Positions 53,331-61,619 are shown, numbered from the stretch's first letter. The stretch is DNA of 64,000 nucleotides from Phosphoribacter sp964647395 (GCA_964647395.1 CAZYHR010000002.1:25574-89573); one strand, 5' to 3'. Numbers and translations: made by a program. Notes: generated by a model not told the origin, from the sequence alone.

Positions 53331-54905
53331 TCAGCGCGACTGGACCTCGCGGATCCACGCCTCGACCTCGTCGGCCTGCCGGGGCATGATCGCCGAGAGC
53401 ACCTCGCAGCCGTCGTCGGTGACGACGATGTCGTCCTCGATGCGCACGCCGTTGCCGCGGAAGCGCTCCGGCGCGAGCAGGTCGTCGGCCTTGAAGTACA
53501 GGCCCGGCTCGACGGTGAGCACCATGCCGGCCCTGACCTCGGCGTCCATGTACTGGGCCCGGGTCGCCAGCGCGCAGTCGTGCACGTCGATGCCCAGGTG
53601 GTGACTGGTGCCGTGCACCATCCAGCGGCGGTGATACTGCCCGGTCTCGGTGTCCAGGGTCGCCTCGAGGTCGACGCCCTCGGGCAGCAGGCCCCACCGC
53701 TCGATGTGCTCGGCGATGACCCGGATCGCGGCGTCGTGGATCTGCGAGAACCGGATGCCCGGGCGGATGACGTCGATGGCCGCCTGCTGGGCGGCATACA
53801 CCGCCTCGTAGATCTCGCGCTGCGCCTCGGTGAAGGTCCCGTCGACCGGCAGCGTGCGGGTGATGTCGGAGGTGTAGAGCGTCTCGGTCTCGACGCCCGC
53901 ATCGAGCAGCAGCAGGTCGCCGGGTCGCACCTGCCCGGTGTTCTTGATCCAGTGCAGCGTGTTCGCGTGGTCGCCCGCCGCGCAGATAGAGTCGTAGCCC
54001 ACCCCGTTGCCCTCGTGCCGGGCGTGCAGGCCGAACAGCCCCTCGACCCAACGCTCCCCACGCTCGCGCTCGACCGCCCGCCGCAGGTCGGCGATGACCG
54101 CCTCGAAGCCGAGCTTGGTGGCCCGCACGGCTTCACGCATCTGCTCGATCTCGAAGTCGTCCTTGACCATCCGCAGGTGCGACAGGTATGCCGCGAGCGC
54201 CTCGTCGACGTCGACGGTCACCTGCTGCTCGCGCTCGCCCTGCTGCTCACCGCTGTGCTCCTGCTCCGCCTGGGCCTGCTGCGCCTCCTGCAGTTGGTCC
54301 GGGGTGACCCCCGCCTCGGCGCGCACCTCGTCGACGAGCGCGGCGATGTCCCGGTCGGCGTCGCGGACGACCCGCAGCCGCACCGCGCCGGCGTCCTTGG
54401 CGAGCGCGTCGCGCAACTCGTCGATGTGCCGGGCGACCAGCCCGAACTCCGCCTCGATCTCCTCCAGGGTGGGCCGTCGACCGACCCAGAACTCGCCGTG
54501 CCGGGCATCGGCGAAGAACTCCTCGGTGTCCCGGCTGGCCATCGGCCGGGTGTAGACGATGGCGACGTGCCCGCCGCCGTCGGCCTCGGGCACCGGGTGC
54601 AGCACGAGCACCGAGTCCGGCTCGCAGTCGCCGCGGAAGCCGGTGAGGTGGGCGAAGGCGGAGTGCGGGCGGAACAGGTAGTCGCAGTCGTTGGAGCGCA
54701 CCTTGAGCCCGCCGGACGGCACGACGATCCGTTCCCCCGGGTATGCCGCGCTGAGGGCCTCCCGGCGCGCCGCGGCGTACGGGGCGACCGCCGCGCGCTC
54801 CGGCAGGGTCGCGTCGCGGTCGCGCCACCCCTCGCGGACGAACTGACGGAACTGCTCGGTGGTCGGCCGGGGCCGATTGTCGGACTTCTTCTGGACTTCG
54901 CTCAC
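53331..54905 (-). CDS. pepP: Xaa-Pro aminopeptidase (aminopeptidase P)
   Basis: A 524-residue M24 dimanganese peptidase that removes N-terminal residues before proline. Metal ligands: Asp in LLLLDAGVE, Asp in TSDITRTL, His in HGTSHHLGIDVHD, Glu in LTVEPGLYF and Glu in VRIEDDIVV. The N-terminal domain (residues 35-180) has FRPHSAFAHLTGF. An inserted Gln/Glu-rich stretch (QEAQQAQAEQEHSGEQQGER) at ~205-230 is unusual and probably a disordered loop. The GTG at 54905 lacks a strong ribosome site. It lies between the two sigma/propeller pairs. Confidence 0.92.
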   Translation of the reverse strand: MSEVQKKSDNRPRPTTEQFRQFVREGWRDRDATLPERAAVAPYAAARREALSAAYPGERIVVPSGGLKVRSNDCDYLFRPHSAFAHLTGFRGDCEPDSVLVLHPVPEADGGGHVAIVYTRPMASRDTEEFFADARHGEFWVGRRPTLEEIEAEFGLVARHIDELRDALAKDAGAVRLRVVRDADRDIAALVDEVRAEAGVTPDQLQEAQQAQAEQEHSGEQQGEREQQVTVDVDEALAAYLSHLRMVKDDFEIEQMREAVRATKLGFEAVIADLRRAVERERGERWVEGLFGLHARHEGNGVGYDSICAAGDHANTLHWIKNTGQVRPGDLLLLDAGVETETLYTSDITRTLPVDGTFTEAQREIYEAVYAAQQAAIDVIRPGIRFSQIHDAAIRVIAEHIERWGLLPEGVDLEATLDTETGQYHRRWMVHGTSHHLGIDVHDCALATRAQYMDAEVRAGMVLTVEPGLYFKADDLLAPERFRGNGVRIEDDIVVTDDGCEVLSAIMPRQADEVEAWIREVQSR

Positions 54906-54992
54906 GAGGGTCGATTGTGACAGGTCCGGAGTGCTCGTCGGCGGCCGCCGGCGCGCGTGGCGGCAGGGCGGCCCCGACCGGTGCCAGACGCC

Positions 54993-56411
54993 TCAGTCGG
55001 CGCGGACCGGGACGACCGACAGGGCGGTGCCGCCGTTGGCGCCCGGGCCGAGCAACCGGGTGATCCGCCGCGTCCCGAGGTCATAGGACAGGTAGGCCTG
55101 CGCCTCGCGGTCCCCGAAGCCCTGACAGCCGGTGTAGAGCAGCTGGACCGTGTCGCCCACGACACCGACGACGAGGGGGTCGCCGGCGAGCCGCGGCGTG
55201 GCCAGCGCCAGCGGTGCACCGGAGGACGGCACCAGCCGCACGTCGCCCACGCTGCACGCCGTCTGCCCCTGCACCAGGGTGCCGCCGCCGGTCGCCCAGG
55301 CCTGCCAGTTGCCGTCGGTGCCGACGGCCGGGACGGCCAGCCTGGCGGCGGCGCCGCGCGCCGGCACCAGCCACAGCACACCGGGACCGTCGTTGGCCGA
55401 GCAGCTGGCCAGGACCGTGGTCGGATCCCACCAGCGCACCGGCACGCACCGGGCGCCCCCGTCCGGGCCGCCGAAACGGGCCACCTCGGCGCCGGTGGCG
55501 TTGCCGGAGATGACGAGGGCGTTATCGCCCTGGTCGTGCGTGGCCAGGTACCTGCCGTCCGGCGAGGCGGACGGGATGTCCCGGCCGGGCAGGGCGAGCT
55601 GCACCGCCCCGGTGCGGTCCCGCCGCTCCACCCGGTGCGCCCCCGAGGGGTCCGAGCCCCAGACGAGCAGCGCCTCACCACGGGGGTGGGTGTAGGTCAG
55701 GCCCCACACGCTCCGCAGCCCGGCGAAGGTCAGTCGGCGGGGCTGGCCCGTCGTGAGGTCCCACTCGTCCACGGTGTTGCCGACCACCCTGGGCAGCACG
55801 AGCGCCCGTCGACCGTCCGGCGACACGTCCGCGACGCTGCTGTCGGCCGGGACCGTCCCGATGGGATAACGCCCACCGGTCGGGCCGACGAGGTAGAGCC
55901 CGGCCGAGGGGCCGGCGGCGGCCGGGTCGGCCGGCCGGTCGCCGGGGGGAGCCGACGCCCAGATCGCGACGCTCCAGCCACCGGCGACCTGACTCCACGG
56001 GATCGCCGAGCGGGTCAGCTCGCCGGTCGGCAGCGGTGCCGCCGCCGGCGGTGTCGAGGTCGGCGACACCGACCCGGTCGGCCGGCTCGGTCCGGCGGTG
56101 GCCGTGGCGCTGGGCTCGATGGTCGGGGGCACCCAGACCGTGGAGCTCACGGTCGGCCGCGCCGGGGAGGTGTCGGGTGCCGGCGTGCTGCTGATCCGCC
56201 AGCCGAGCAGGGCCAGGCCCACGACGGAGGCAGCGGCGGCGGCCGGGGCGACCCAGCGGGGGGCCCGGCGCAACGGCACGACGGTCGCCCCGTGCTCCCC
56301 GACCGGCGGCTCGGTGGGCGACGAGTAGCGACGGACCAGGGTGTCCGGCGTCACCTCGTCCGCGCGGGCGGCATACGCCTGGCGCAGTCGGTCTTCGATC
56401 GGGCGGTTCAT
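54993..56411 (-). CDS. membrane-anchored beta-propeller-like partner of sigma factor B
   Basis: A 472-residue protein whose ATG overlaps the sigma B stop. A cytosolic N-terminus (MNRPIEDRLRQAYAARADEV) is followed by one membrane segment (WVAPAAAAASVVGLALLGWR), a Ser/Thr/Pro linker, then an extracellular propeller-like region with blade motifs (VADVSPDGRRALVLPRVVGN, DIPSASPDGRYLATHDQGDN). Layout and even wording (IPWSQVAGGWSVAIW vs VPWAQVGPGWVYAVW) match the protein at 51084-52454, so they are paralogues. Probably regulates its sigma factor. Confidence 0.75.
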   Translation of the reverse strand: MNRPIEDRLRQAYAARADEVTPDTLVRRYSSPTEPPVGEHGATVVPLRRAPRWVAPAAAAASVVGLALLGWRISSTPAPDTSPARPTVSSTVWVPPTIEPSATATAGPSRPTGSVSPTSTPPAAAPLPTGELTRSAIPWSQVAGGWSVAIWASAPPGDRPADPAAAGPSAGLYLVGPTGGRYPIGTVPADSSVADVSPDGRRALVLPRVVGNTVDEWDLTTGQPRRLTFAGLRSVWGLTYTHPRGEALLVWGSDPSGAHRVERRDRTGAVQLALPGRDIPSASPDGRYLATHDQGDNALVISGNATGAEVARFGGPDGGARCVPVRWWDPTTVLASCSANDGPGVLWLVPARGAAARLAVPAVGTDGNWQAWATGGGTLVQGQTACSVGDVRLVPSSGAPLALATPRLAGDPLVVGVVGDTVQLLYTGCQGFGDREAQAYLSYDLGTRRITRLLGPGANGGTALSVVPVRAD

Positions 56412-56914
56412 CGGGTGCCTCCCAGGACGGCCTCGAGCTTGTCGAGCGCGCGGCTGGCGGTGGACTTCACGGTGCCCTCGGAGATGCCGAGGGCCTGGGC
56501 GATCTGAGCCTCGGAGAGCTCGGACCAGTAGCGCAGGGCGAGGACCTCCTGCATCCGCGGCGGCAGGGTGCGCACCGCCGCGAGGACCTCGTCCTGGGTG
56601 TCGTGCCGCAGCACGCCGACCTCCGGCGCCGCCTCGGGCTCCGGCTCGCGGGCGTCGCGGGCCAGGTAGGTGCGCACGGTGCGGCGCTTGCGCAGGGTCG
56701 ACCGGGCCCCGTTGACGACGCTGGCGCGCAGGTAGGCCAGCGCCGCGTGCTCGTCGCGCAACTGCCCGATCCGCCGGGCCAGCCCGACGAAGGCGTCCTG
56801 CACGACGTCCTCGGCGGTGGCGGTGTCGTCGACGAGCAGCACCGCCAGCCGCACGAGGTGCAGGCGGTGGGCGGCATACAACTGGGTCAGGTCGACGCGT
56901 GTGGCCACGTCCAT
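56408..56914 (-). CDS. SigE-family ECF-type sigma factor (copy B)
   Basis: A 168-residue sigma factor. Region 2 is LYAAHRLHLVRLAVLLVDDT with DVVQDAFVGLARRIGQLRDE; region 4 is LPPRMQEVLALRYWSELSEA and GISEGTVKSTASRALDKLEA. The ATG at 56914 is preferred; a GTG at 56932 is possible. It overlaps the propeller gene by 4 bp. It is divergent from the peptide cluster at 57231, so it could control that promoter; this is only positional inference. Confidence 0.88.
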   Translation of the reverse strand: MDVATRVDLTQLYAAHRLHLVRLAVLLVDDTATAEDVVQDAFVGLARRIGQLRDEHAALAYLRASVVNGARSTLRKRRTVRTYLARDAREPEPEAAPEVGVLRHDTQDEVLAAVRTLPPRMQEVLALRYWSELSEAQIAQALGISEGTVKSTASRALDKLEAVLGGTR

Positions 56915-57230
56915 GGACTCTCTGCCGCTCACGTAGGGGTGGACGCGCGAGCCGTCGCGAGGTTGCGTCCCGGTTGTCGGTTGATCGGCCACAGCGTATG
57001 CCGCGTGGTCGCGGCTCGCAGATCGCGCCCGTCGGTCTGGCACAACCCGGCCAGGGCGCCTTGCTGCCATCGGATTCGCTGGCCCAGGCCAGGTGAGCTC
57101 GGTCACTCTGGTGAGGCCCAGCAAGGGAGGGGCCGTCGCCACCGGACAGTGGCTGCGCCGGCACCCTCCCTCGCCAGACCGCTGTGGCGACCCGCCCTCA
57201 CGAGGAACCGATCACCGAAAGGAAGTCTAA
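56915..57230. promoter_or_regulatory. 316-bp divergent region upstream of the putative precursor peptide
   Basis: No gene is evident. A motif copy (GTATGCCGC, 56996-57004) lies in the middle. AGGGAGGG (57124-57131) and CCCTCCCT (57164-57171) could pair across 32 bp, within which CCACCGGACAGTGG can form a second small stem. The ribosome site AAAGGAAG (57217-57224) precedes the peptide ATG. The leader may fold into an RNA structure that regulates peptide synthesis. Confidence 0.45.
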
Positions 57231-57440
57231 ATGACCACCACCACGACCTACCAGTCGCCGGCTCTCGAGGCCATGGAGCTCGACGAGAACGAGGTCCTGC
57301 CCTTCATCGTCATCGCCGCCGCCAAAGCGCTCGGCGTCAGCGCCGCGTTCGTCGTCTGGGTCTGCGCCCAGTGCGGCGGCTGCACCAGCCTGTGGAGGAC
57401 GATCAACGTCGTTCGCGCCTGGTTCGGCTCCGGCTGCTGA
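57231..57440 (+). CDS. putative Cys-rich ribosomally made peptide precursor
   Basis: A 69-residue peptide with a strong ribosome site. Residues 1-22 are a leader-like segment rich in Thr and acidic residues (MTTTTTYQSPALEAMELDEN). Residues 23-44 are hydrophobic (VLPFIVIAAAKALGVSAAFV). The C-terminal core has Cys45, Cys48 and Cys51 in VCAQCGGC and Cys69 as the last residue after SLWRTINVVRAWFGSG. It is followed by a PqqD/M50 protein, ABC exporter and thioredoxin-like protein, the context of a RiPP or bacteriocin precursor. No modifying enzyme is seen nearby, so disulfides rather than thioethers may be formed. A short membrane protein is the alternative. Confidence 0.72.
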   Translation: MTTTTTYQSPALEAMELDENEVLPFIVIAAAKALGVSAAFVVWVCAQCGGCTSLWRTINVVRAWFGSGC

Positions 57441-57520
57441 CGGACCTGTCACCCCTGCTGTCGCCGTCCGGCGCGACCACGCCGGACGGCGACCGCTACC
57501 CCGCCCAGAAGGAGATCGCC

Positions 57521-57697
57521 ATGACCGCCAAGACCGCCCGGAGGACCACCCTGCTCGGCCTGGTGCTGCTGCTGCTGTTCGCCGTCGTCTGCTACCTGGT
57601 CATCATCTGGACCGGGTGCGGAGGCGCGAGCGACCTCGGCAGCTTCGTCGACAAGGTGCGCGACTTCCACACGCCGCAGGGGTGCCAGGTCGGATGA
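57521..57697 (+). CDS. 58-residue membrane peptide of the peptide cluster
   Basis: A small protein from the ATG at 57521, with AGAAGGAG 7 bp upstream. Residues 9-31 are a membrane helix (TLLGLVLLLLFAVVCYLVII), then WTGCGGASDLGSFVDKVRDF and a Cys near the end (GCQVG). Its stop overlaps the next ATG by 4 bp. It may be immunity protein, a second precursor or an accessory subunit of the protease; the short shared C-G-G string with the first peptide is the only similarity. I do not recognise it. Confidence 0.65.
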   Translation: MTAKTARRTTLLGLVLLLLFAVVCYLVIIWTGCGGASDLGSFVDKVRDFHTPQGCQVG

Positions 57698-58641
57698 GCC
57701 CCTACTTGCGGCACGAGATCGACGCCACCGGATACCGCCTGACCGACGCGGTCTCGGCGACTCCCCGCCTGGCCACGGTCGGGGCCGCGAACCCGGCGGC
57801 GCAGGTGCTCGTCGAGCTGCTCACGCCGGGGACCCGGGTCACCCTGCAGACCTTGGCCGACGGCCTCGTGGAGCGCTTCGGCATCGAGGCCGACCGGGCC
57901 CGGCAGGATGTGGCGGCTTTCGTCGACCAGGCGCAGCGCGTGGGTGCCATCTCGTTCCACTCCTCGGCCGGCGCGACGGCACAGGTCATGTTGCGACCGG
58001 CGTGGCACTTCCTGCGCGAGCCCTTCGACGCGACGTTCTGGCGCTGGGGCCGCCGACGCCGCTTCCGTTCGCCCCGTCCGTCGACCATCGTCGGGCTCGC
58101 CGCGCGCTCGCAGGCCCTGCTCGGGGTGCTCCTCGGGCTGCCGTTGACCCTGCTGATCCTGCCCGTGCTGCTCGGGATCGCCCCGTGGTCCGACGCCGGG
58201 AGCGACCGGCGGATCATCGTCGGCTTCGGCGCCGCGTTCGTCCTCGGCTTCGTCGCGCTCGGGGTCATCCACGAGCTGACGCACTACCTCGCCGCCCGGG
58301 TCACCTCGACCCCGGTGCACCAGGTCTATGCCGAGGGACTCCGCGTCGGCCTGCAGTATTCGGCCGCCGACCCGCTGCGCACCGCGGCCGTCACGCTCGC
58401 GGGCCCGCTGGTCGCGGTGGCGACCGGCGTCGCGACGATGTGGTGGCTGGCGGCGGGCGACGGCCCGACGGGTCCGGGGTGGCCGGTGCGGCCGATGCTC
58501 GCCGCGCTGGCGCTGGTGTGCACGTACCACCTGGCCTGCCTGGTCCCGCCGGCCGCTGACGGCCAAGCCCTGCTCGCCTCGATCCGGCGCGGCCGCGCGG
58601 TGCCGGGCGAGCGGCATACCGACCGGGGGAGGACCGCATGA
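57694..58641 (+). CDS. PqqD-like domain fused to M50 site-2-type membrane protease
   Basis: A 315-residue protein. Residues 1-90 have a PqqD/RRE-like winged-helix pattern (AAQVLVELLTPGTRVTLQTL then ADGLVERFGIEADRARQDVA), which in RiPP systems binds the leader peptide. Membrane helices follow (LLGVLLGLPLTLLILPVLLG and IIVGFGAAFVLGFVALGVIH), with the zinc motif HELTH at 193-197 and the third-ligand region PPAADGQALL near residue 285. So leader binding and intramembrane cleavage seem joined in one protein. Coupled by ATGA to genes on both sides. In the Bacillus yydFGHIJ cluster a similar M50 protein (YydH) sits beside an ABC pair. Confidence 0.82.
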   Translation: MSPYLRHEIDATGYRLTDAVSATPRLATVGAANPAAQVLVELLTPGTRVTLQTLADGLVERFGIEADRARQDVAAFVDQAQRVGAISFHSSAGATAQVMLRPAWHFLREPFDATFWRWGRRRRFRSPRPSTIVGLAARSQALLGVLLGLPLTLLILPVLLGIAPWSDAGSDRRIIVGFGAAFVLGFVALGVIHELTHYLAARVTSTPVHQVYAEGLRVGLQYSAADPLRTAAVTLAGPLVAVATGVATMWWLAAGDGPTGPGWPVRPMLAALALVCTYHLACLVPPAADGQALLASIRRGRAVPGERHTDRGRTA

Positions 58642-59357
58642 CGAGCCTCGGCATCCGCGGACTGCAGGTGCGGTTCGACGGTTTCACGCTCGGCCCGATC
58701 GACCTCGACGTCCAGCCCGGGGTCACCGCGGTGCTGGGCCCCAACGGCAGCGGCAAGACCACGCTGCTGCGGGCGGTCAACGGCCTGACGCCGGCCACGT
58801 CCGGCTCCGCCGTCGTCGACGGCTTCGACCTGACCCGCCGACCGACCGCCGGGCTGCGCGACCACGTCTATGTCCCCGACACCGAGGAGTTGCTGTTCGC
58901 CGAGCTCAGCCTCGCGCAGTTCTGGTCGTTCTACGCCGAGGTGCGCGCCCGCTCCTTCGGCGACGACCCCGACGAACTGCTCGATCGCGCGTTCACGTTC
59001 GCCGACCGGCTGCGGCTGGACCCCGGCGGCAAGCGGATCAAGGAGTTCAGCCTCGGCATGCGCCGCAAGACCCAGATCATCACCGGGCTGATGACCCAGC
59101 CCCGGCTGCTCATGGTCGACGAGCCGCAGAACGGGCTGGACTTCGTCAGCAGCCACGAGCTGCGCACCATGCTCGACGAACTGCGCGCGACCGGGGCGAC
59201 GATCCTCATGTCCAACCACGACCTGGACTCGGTGGCGCGCATCGCCGACCGCATCGTCGTGCTGCGCGACGGCCAGGTGGTCGGCCGCAGCGAGGAGCCC
59301 TTCGCGAGCAGTGCCGACTGCGAGCGCTATGTCGCGAGGTTCTTCTGCGATGCCTAG
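58638..59357 (+). CDS. ABC transporter ATP-binding protein of the peptide cluster
   Basis: A 239-residue ATPase. Walker A is GPNGSGKTT, the Q-loop region is VYVPDTEELLF, the signature FSLGMRRK replaces LSGGQ as in many bacteriocin-immunity and CcmA-type ATPases, Walker B is LLMVDEPQNGLD and the H-loop is LMSNHDLDS. It drives export or self-protection with the permease encoded next, overlapping by 8 bp. The motif GGTATGCCGC (reverse) lies in the last codons of the gene before it. Confidence 0.93.
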   Translation: MTSLGIRGLQVRFDGFTLGPIDLDVQPGVTAVLGPNGSGKTTLLRAVNGLTPATSGSAVVDGFDLTRRPTAGLRDHVYVPDTEELLFAELSLAQFWSFYAEVRARSFGDDPDELLDRAFTFADRLRLDPGGKRIKEFSLGMRRKTQIITGLMTQPRLLMVDEPQNGLDFVSSHELRTMLDELRATGATILMSNHDLDSVARIADRIVVLRDGQVVGRSEEPFASSADCERYVARFFCDA

Positions 59358-60849
59358 GACGCCCGGCCGACCCATGACGCCGGCAGCCGGCGTGTCGGCG
59401 CTGGTCGCCCGCCAGCAGGTGGGTGAGGTGGTGCGATCGCTGCACCACTCACTCACCCGCGACGCCGTCGGCCGGGGTGGCTTCGCCGTGGGGCTGGCGG
59501 CGCTGGCGCTGATCGTCGTCGCCCTGGTGGCGGTGCGCTCCTACCAGCTGGGCGCGGAGCTCGCCGCCTTCGGGCCGGGTCTGGTGGCCATCGGGGGGTT
59601 CGTGGCCGGGGCCGGCGGCACCGCGGCGCTGCTCATCGCCCTGCAGGTCTGGTCGCGCACCGTGCTGGCCGAGCGGGAGCGGCTCAGCCTGCTGCCGCTG
59701 ACGGGCCGACAGTTGTGGGTGCACGCGGTGCTGCCCACGGCGCTGCCGTCCGCGTCGTCTGTGCTCGTCGGCCTGGTCGCCTCGACCCTGATCTGTCTGG
59801 GCATGTCGATCTCGCCGCTGTCGGCGCTCGTCGCCACCCTCTTCGGCGCGGCCCTGTCGCTCGGGACGGCAGCAGGCTGGGGGGCCCTGTCCTGGCCGTG
59901 GCGCAGGCGCCCGTGGGTGGCCCGCGCCCGGGTCGTGCTCATGACCCTGACCGTGCTGGCGCTCTTCGGCCACGGCGTGGCCGTGCTGACCGGCGACGAG
60001 TTTGACCCGCAGGCCCATCGGTGGAATCCGGTCGTGCTGGTGCTCATGCGGGACGACGTGTTCGCGGTCGCCGACCTCGCGCTGAGTCTCGTGCTCGTCG
60101 TCGCGACGGCGGGGCTGCTGTGGCTCGTCACGAGGGGCGCCGGGGGGAGCGCCGGGCGCGCCTCGACCGGGGCCCGCCGCGCCGGCCGCGTCGCGCGGGC
60201 CACCCGTCCCGACGGCCTCGTCGCCCCCTGGCTCCCCGCGCGGGTGCGGGTGCCGGCCGGACTCCTGCGGATCGCGCTGCGGCAGTCCTCGCTCGGCACC
60301 GAGGTCCTCGTCATGTCGGGGCTGGCCCTGGGCGCCGGGGTGCTCGGGGCGCAGTTGTGGCGCTCCGACCGCATCGACCATGCCCAGGTGCTCCTGCTCA
60401 TCGCGGCGGCCGTCGCGGCGATCCCGGTGCTCGGGGCGCGCTCGTCGGTCGGCCCGACGTATCGACTGCTCCAACTCGGCGTCCGCCCCGCGGACGCCCG
60501 TGCGGGGGTCCTGCTCACCGCGGTGACGGCGCAGGGCGCCTGCGTCCTCGTCGCCTCCGCGGCGCTGGCGGCGCAGGGAGTCGGGCTCGACGGGCAGGCC
60601 CGGCTGTGGAGCCTGTCGACCGTGACCTTCGCGGTCGCCCTGACGACCGCGTGCCTGCTGCGCGAACTCACCGACACCAGCGTGGGTCGCAGCCTGGCCA
60701 CCATCGCCCACACCGTCGCCGTGTTCGTCGCGTTGCAGGCCGGCCTCACCACGGCGAGCGCGCGGACCCAGGCCCTGCTCGCGGTCGGCGTGGTCGGCGT
60801 GGCTCTCGTCGCCCTGCGGTTGACCATGAGGGAAAGGACCCTGACATGA
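59350..60849 (+). CDS. ABC transporter permease of the peptide cluster
   Basis: A 499-residue membrane protein with about ten to twelve hydrophobic helices (GFAVGLAALALIVVALVAVR, LVAIGGFVAGAGGTAALLIA, ILGARSS-type region and ALLAVGVVGVALVALRLTMR) and a loop with polar WRRRPWVARARV. No strong family motif. It pairs with the ATPase upstream and overlaps both neighbours. It probably exports the peptide or gives immunity. Confidence 0.82.
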   Translation: MPRTPGRPMTPAAGVSALVARQQVGEVVRSLHHSLTRDAVGRGGFAVGLAALALIVVALVAVRSYQLGAELAAFGPGLVAIGGFVAGAGGTAALLIALQVWSRTVLAERERLSLLPLTGRQLWVHAVLPTALPSASSVLVGLVASTLICLGMSISPLSALVATLFGAALSLGTAAGWGALSWPWRRRPWVARARVVLMTLTVLALFGHGVAVLTGDEFDPQAHRWNPVVLVLMRDDVFAVADLALSLVLVVATAGLLWLVTRGAGGSAGRASTGARRAGRVARATRPDGLVAPWLPARVRVPAGLLRIALRQSSLGTEVLVMSGLALGAGVLGAQLWRSDRIDHAQVLLLIAAAVAAIPVLGARSSVGPTYRLLQLGVRPADARAGVLLTAVTAQGACVLVASAALAAQGVGLDGQARLWSLSTVTFAVALTTACLLRELTDTSVGRSLATIAHTVAVFVALQAGLTTASARTQALLAVGVVGVALVALRLTMRERTLT

Positions 60850-61619
60850 CCTCCGCTCGACCCACGACGCGCCCGCGGGGTGCCGGGCCGGCGCTGCGGC
60901 GCCTGCTCGCTGTGGCCCTCCTGCTGCTCGTCGCGGGGGGAGTCACGGCGGCCTATCGATCGATCCAGCAGGCGCAGGCGGCGGAGCGCGACGCTTATGC
61001 CGCCAACCGCACCGTCGCGCCGCCGATCGGCTTCGGCGCCAAGGGGATCCGGCTGGCCCAGGGCAGCGGCGGCGAGCTCATGCTGATGACCGATCTCACC
61101 TGCCCGTCGTGCCAGGCCTCGGCCGCGGACAACGCCGCCGCCCTGCGTGCGGCCGCGGCCCGCGGGGACCGCGACGTCTGGCTCGACGTCCTGCACGTCC
61201 GGCAGGCCTCGACGACCAACCGCACCGCCCTGGCCGTGCTCGTCCGGATCGTCGCCGCCGCCCCGGGTCAGGGGCTGGACAGCTACCTGGCGATCTCGTC
61301 GGCGGTGCGCGGCGTGCCCGACGGCGCGCCCACGGACGAGGTGCTGCGGCGCATCGCCGCGGCCCTGCCCGCCGACCTGCGCGAGCACGCGCGGCCGGGT
61401 GTCGCGCTGACCTCGGCCGAGCTGGCCTTCCTCGACGCACGGACGCACGAGAACCGCCAGCATCCGGGCCACGTGCCCGCCCTGCTGCTCGACGGCCGGG
61501 AGGTCAGCCTCGCCGAGCTGGGTGGCGGCCGGAGTGGGACCACCCCAGCCACGGACCCCACGCTCGCCCCGTGCTCGAGCACGCCGGACGCGAACTCCTG
61601 CGTACTGCCGCAGTCCTAG
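60846..61619 (+). CDS. membrane-anchored thioredoxin/DsbA-like protein of the peptide cluster
   Basis: A 257-residue protein with an N-terminal anchor (LLAVALLLLVAGGVTAAYRS) and an external thioredoxin-like fold. The redox motif is C86-P-S-C89 in MTDLTCPSCQASAADN, followed by a helical insert and the cis-Pro region HVPALLLDGREVSLAEL. The C-terminal tail has two more Cys (LAPCSSTPDANSC). It likely forms or isomerises disulfides in the Cys-rich peptide outside the cell, as SkfH or BdbAB-type partners do for other peptides. ATGA overlap with the permease. Confidence 0.83.
   Translation: MTSARPTTRPRGAGPALRRLLAVALLLLVAGGVTAAYRSIQQAQAAERDAYAANRTVAPPIGFGAKGIRLAQGSGGELMLMTDLTCPSCQASAADNAAALRAAAARGDRDVWLDVLHVRQASTTNRTALAVLVRIVAAAPGQGLDSYLAISSAVRGVPDGAPTDEVLRRIAAALPADLREHARPGVALTSAELAFLDARTHENRQHPGHVPALLLDGREVSLAELGGGRSGTTPATDPTLAPCSSTPDANSCVLPQS

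Noticed and set aside
57231..61619. Peptide cluster as a lanthipeptide, lasso or sactipeptide locus.
   Set aside because: No LanB/C/M, lasso cyclase or radical SAM gene lies within the window; the PqqD-like domain and protease alone do not define those classes.
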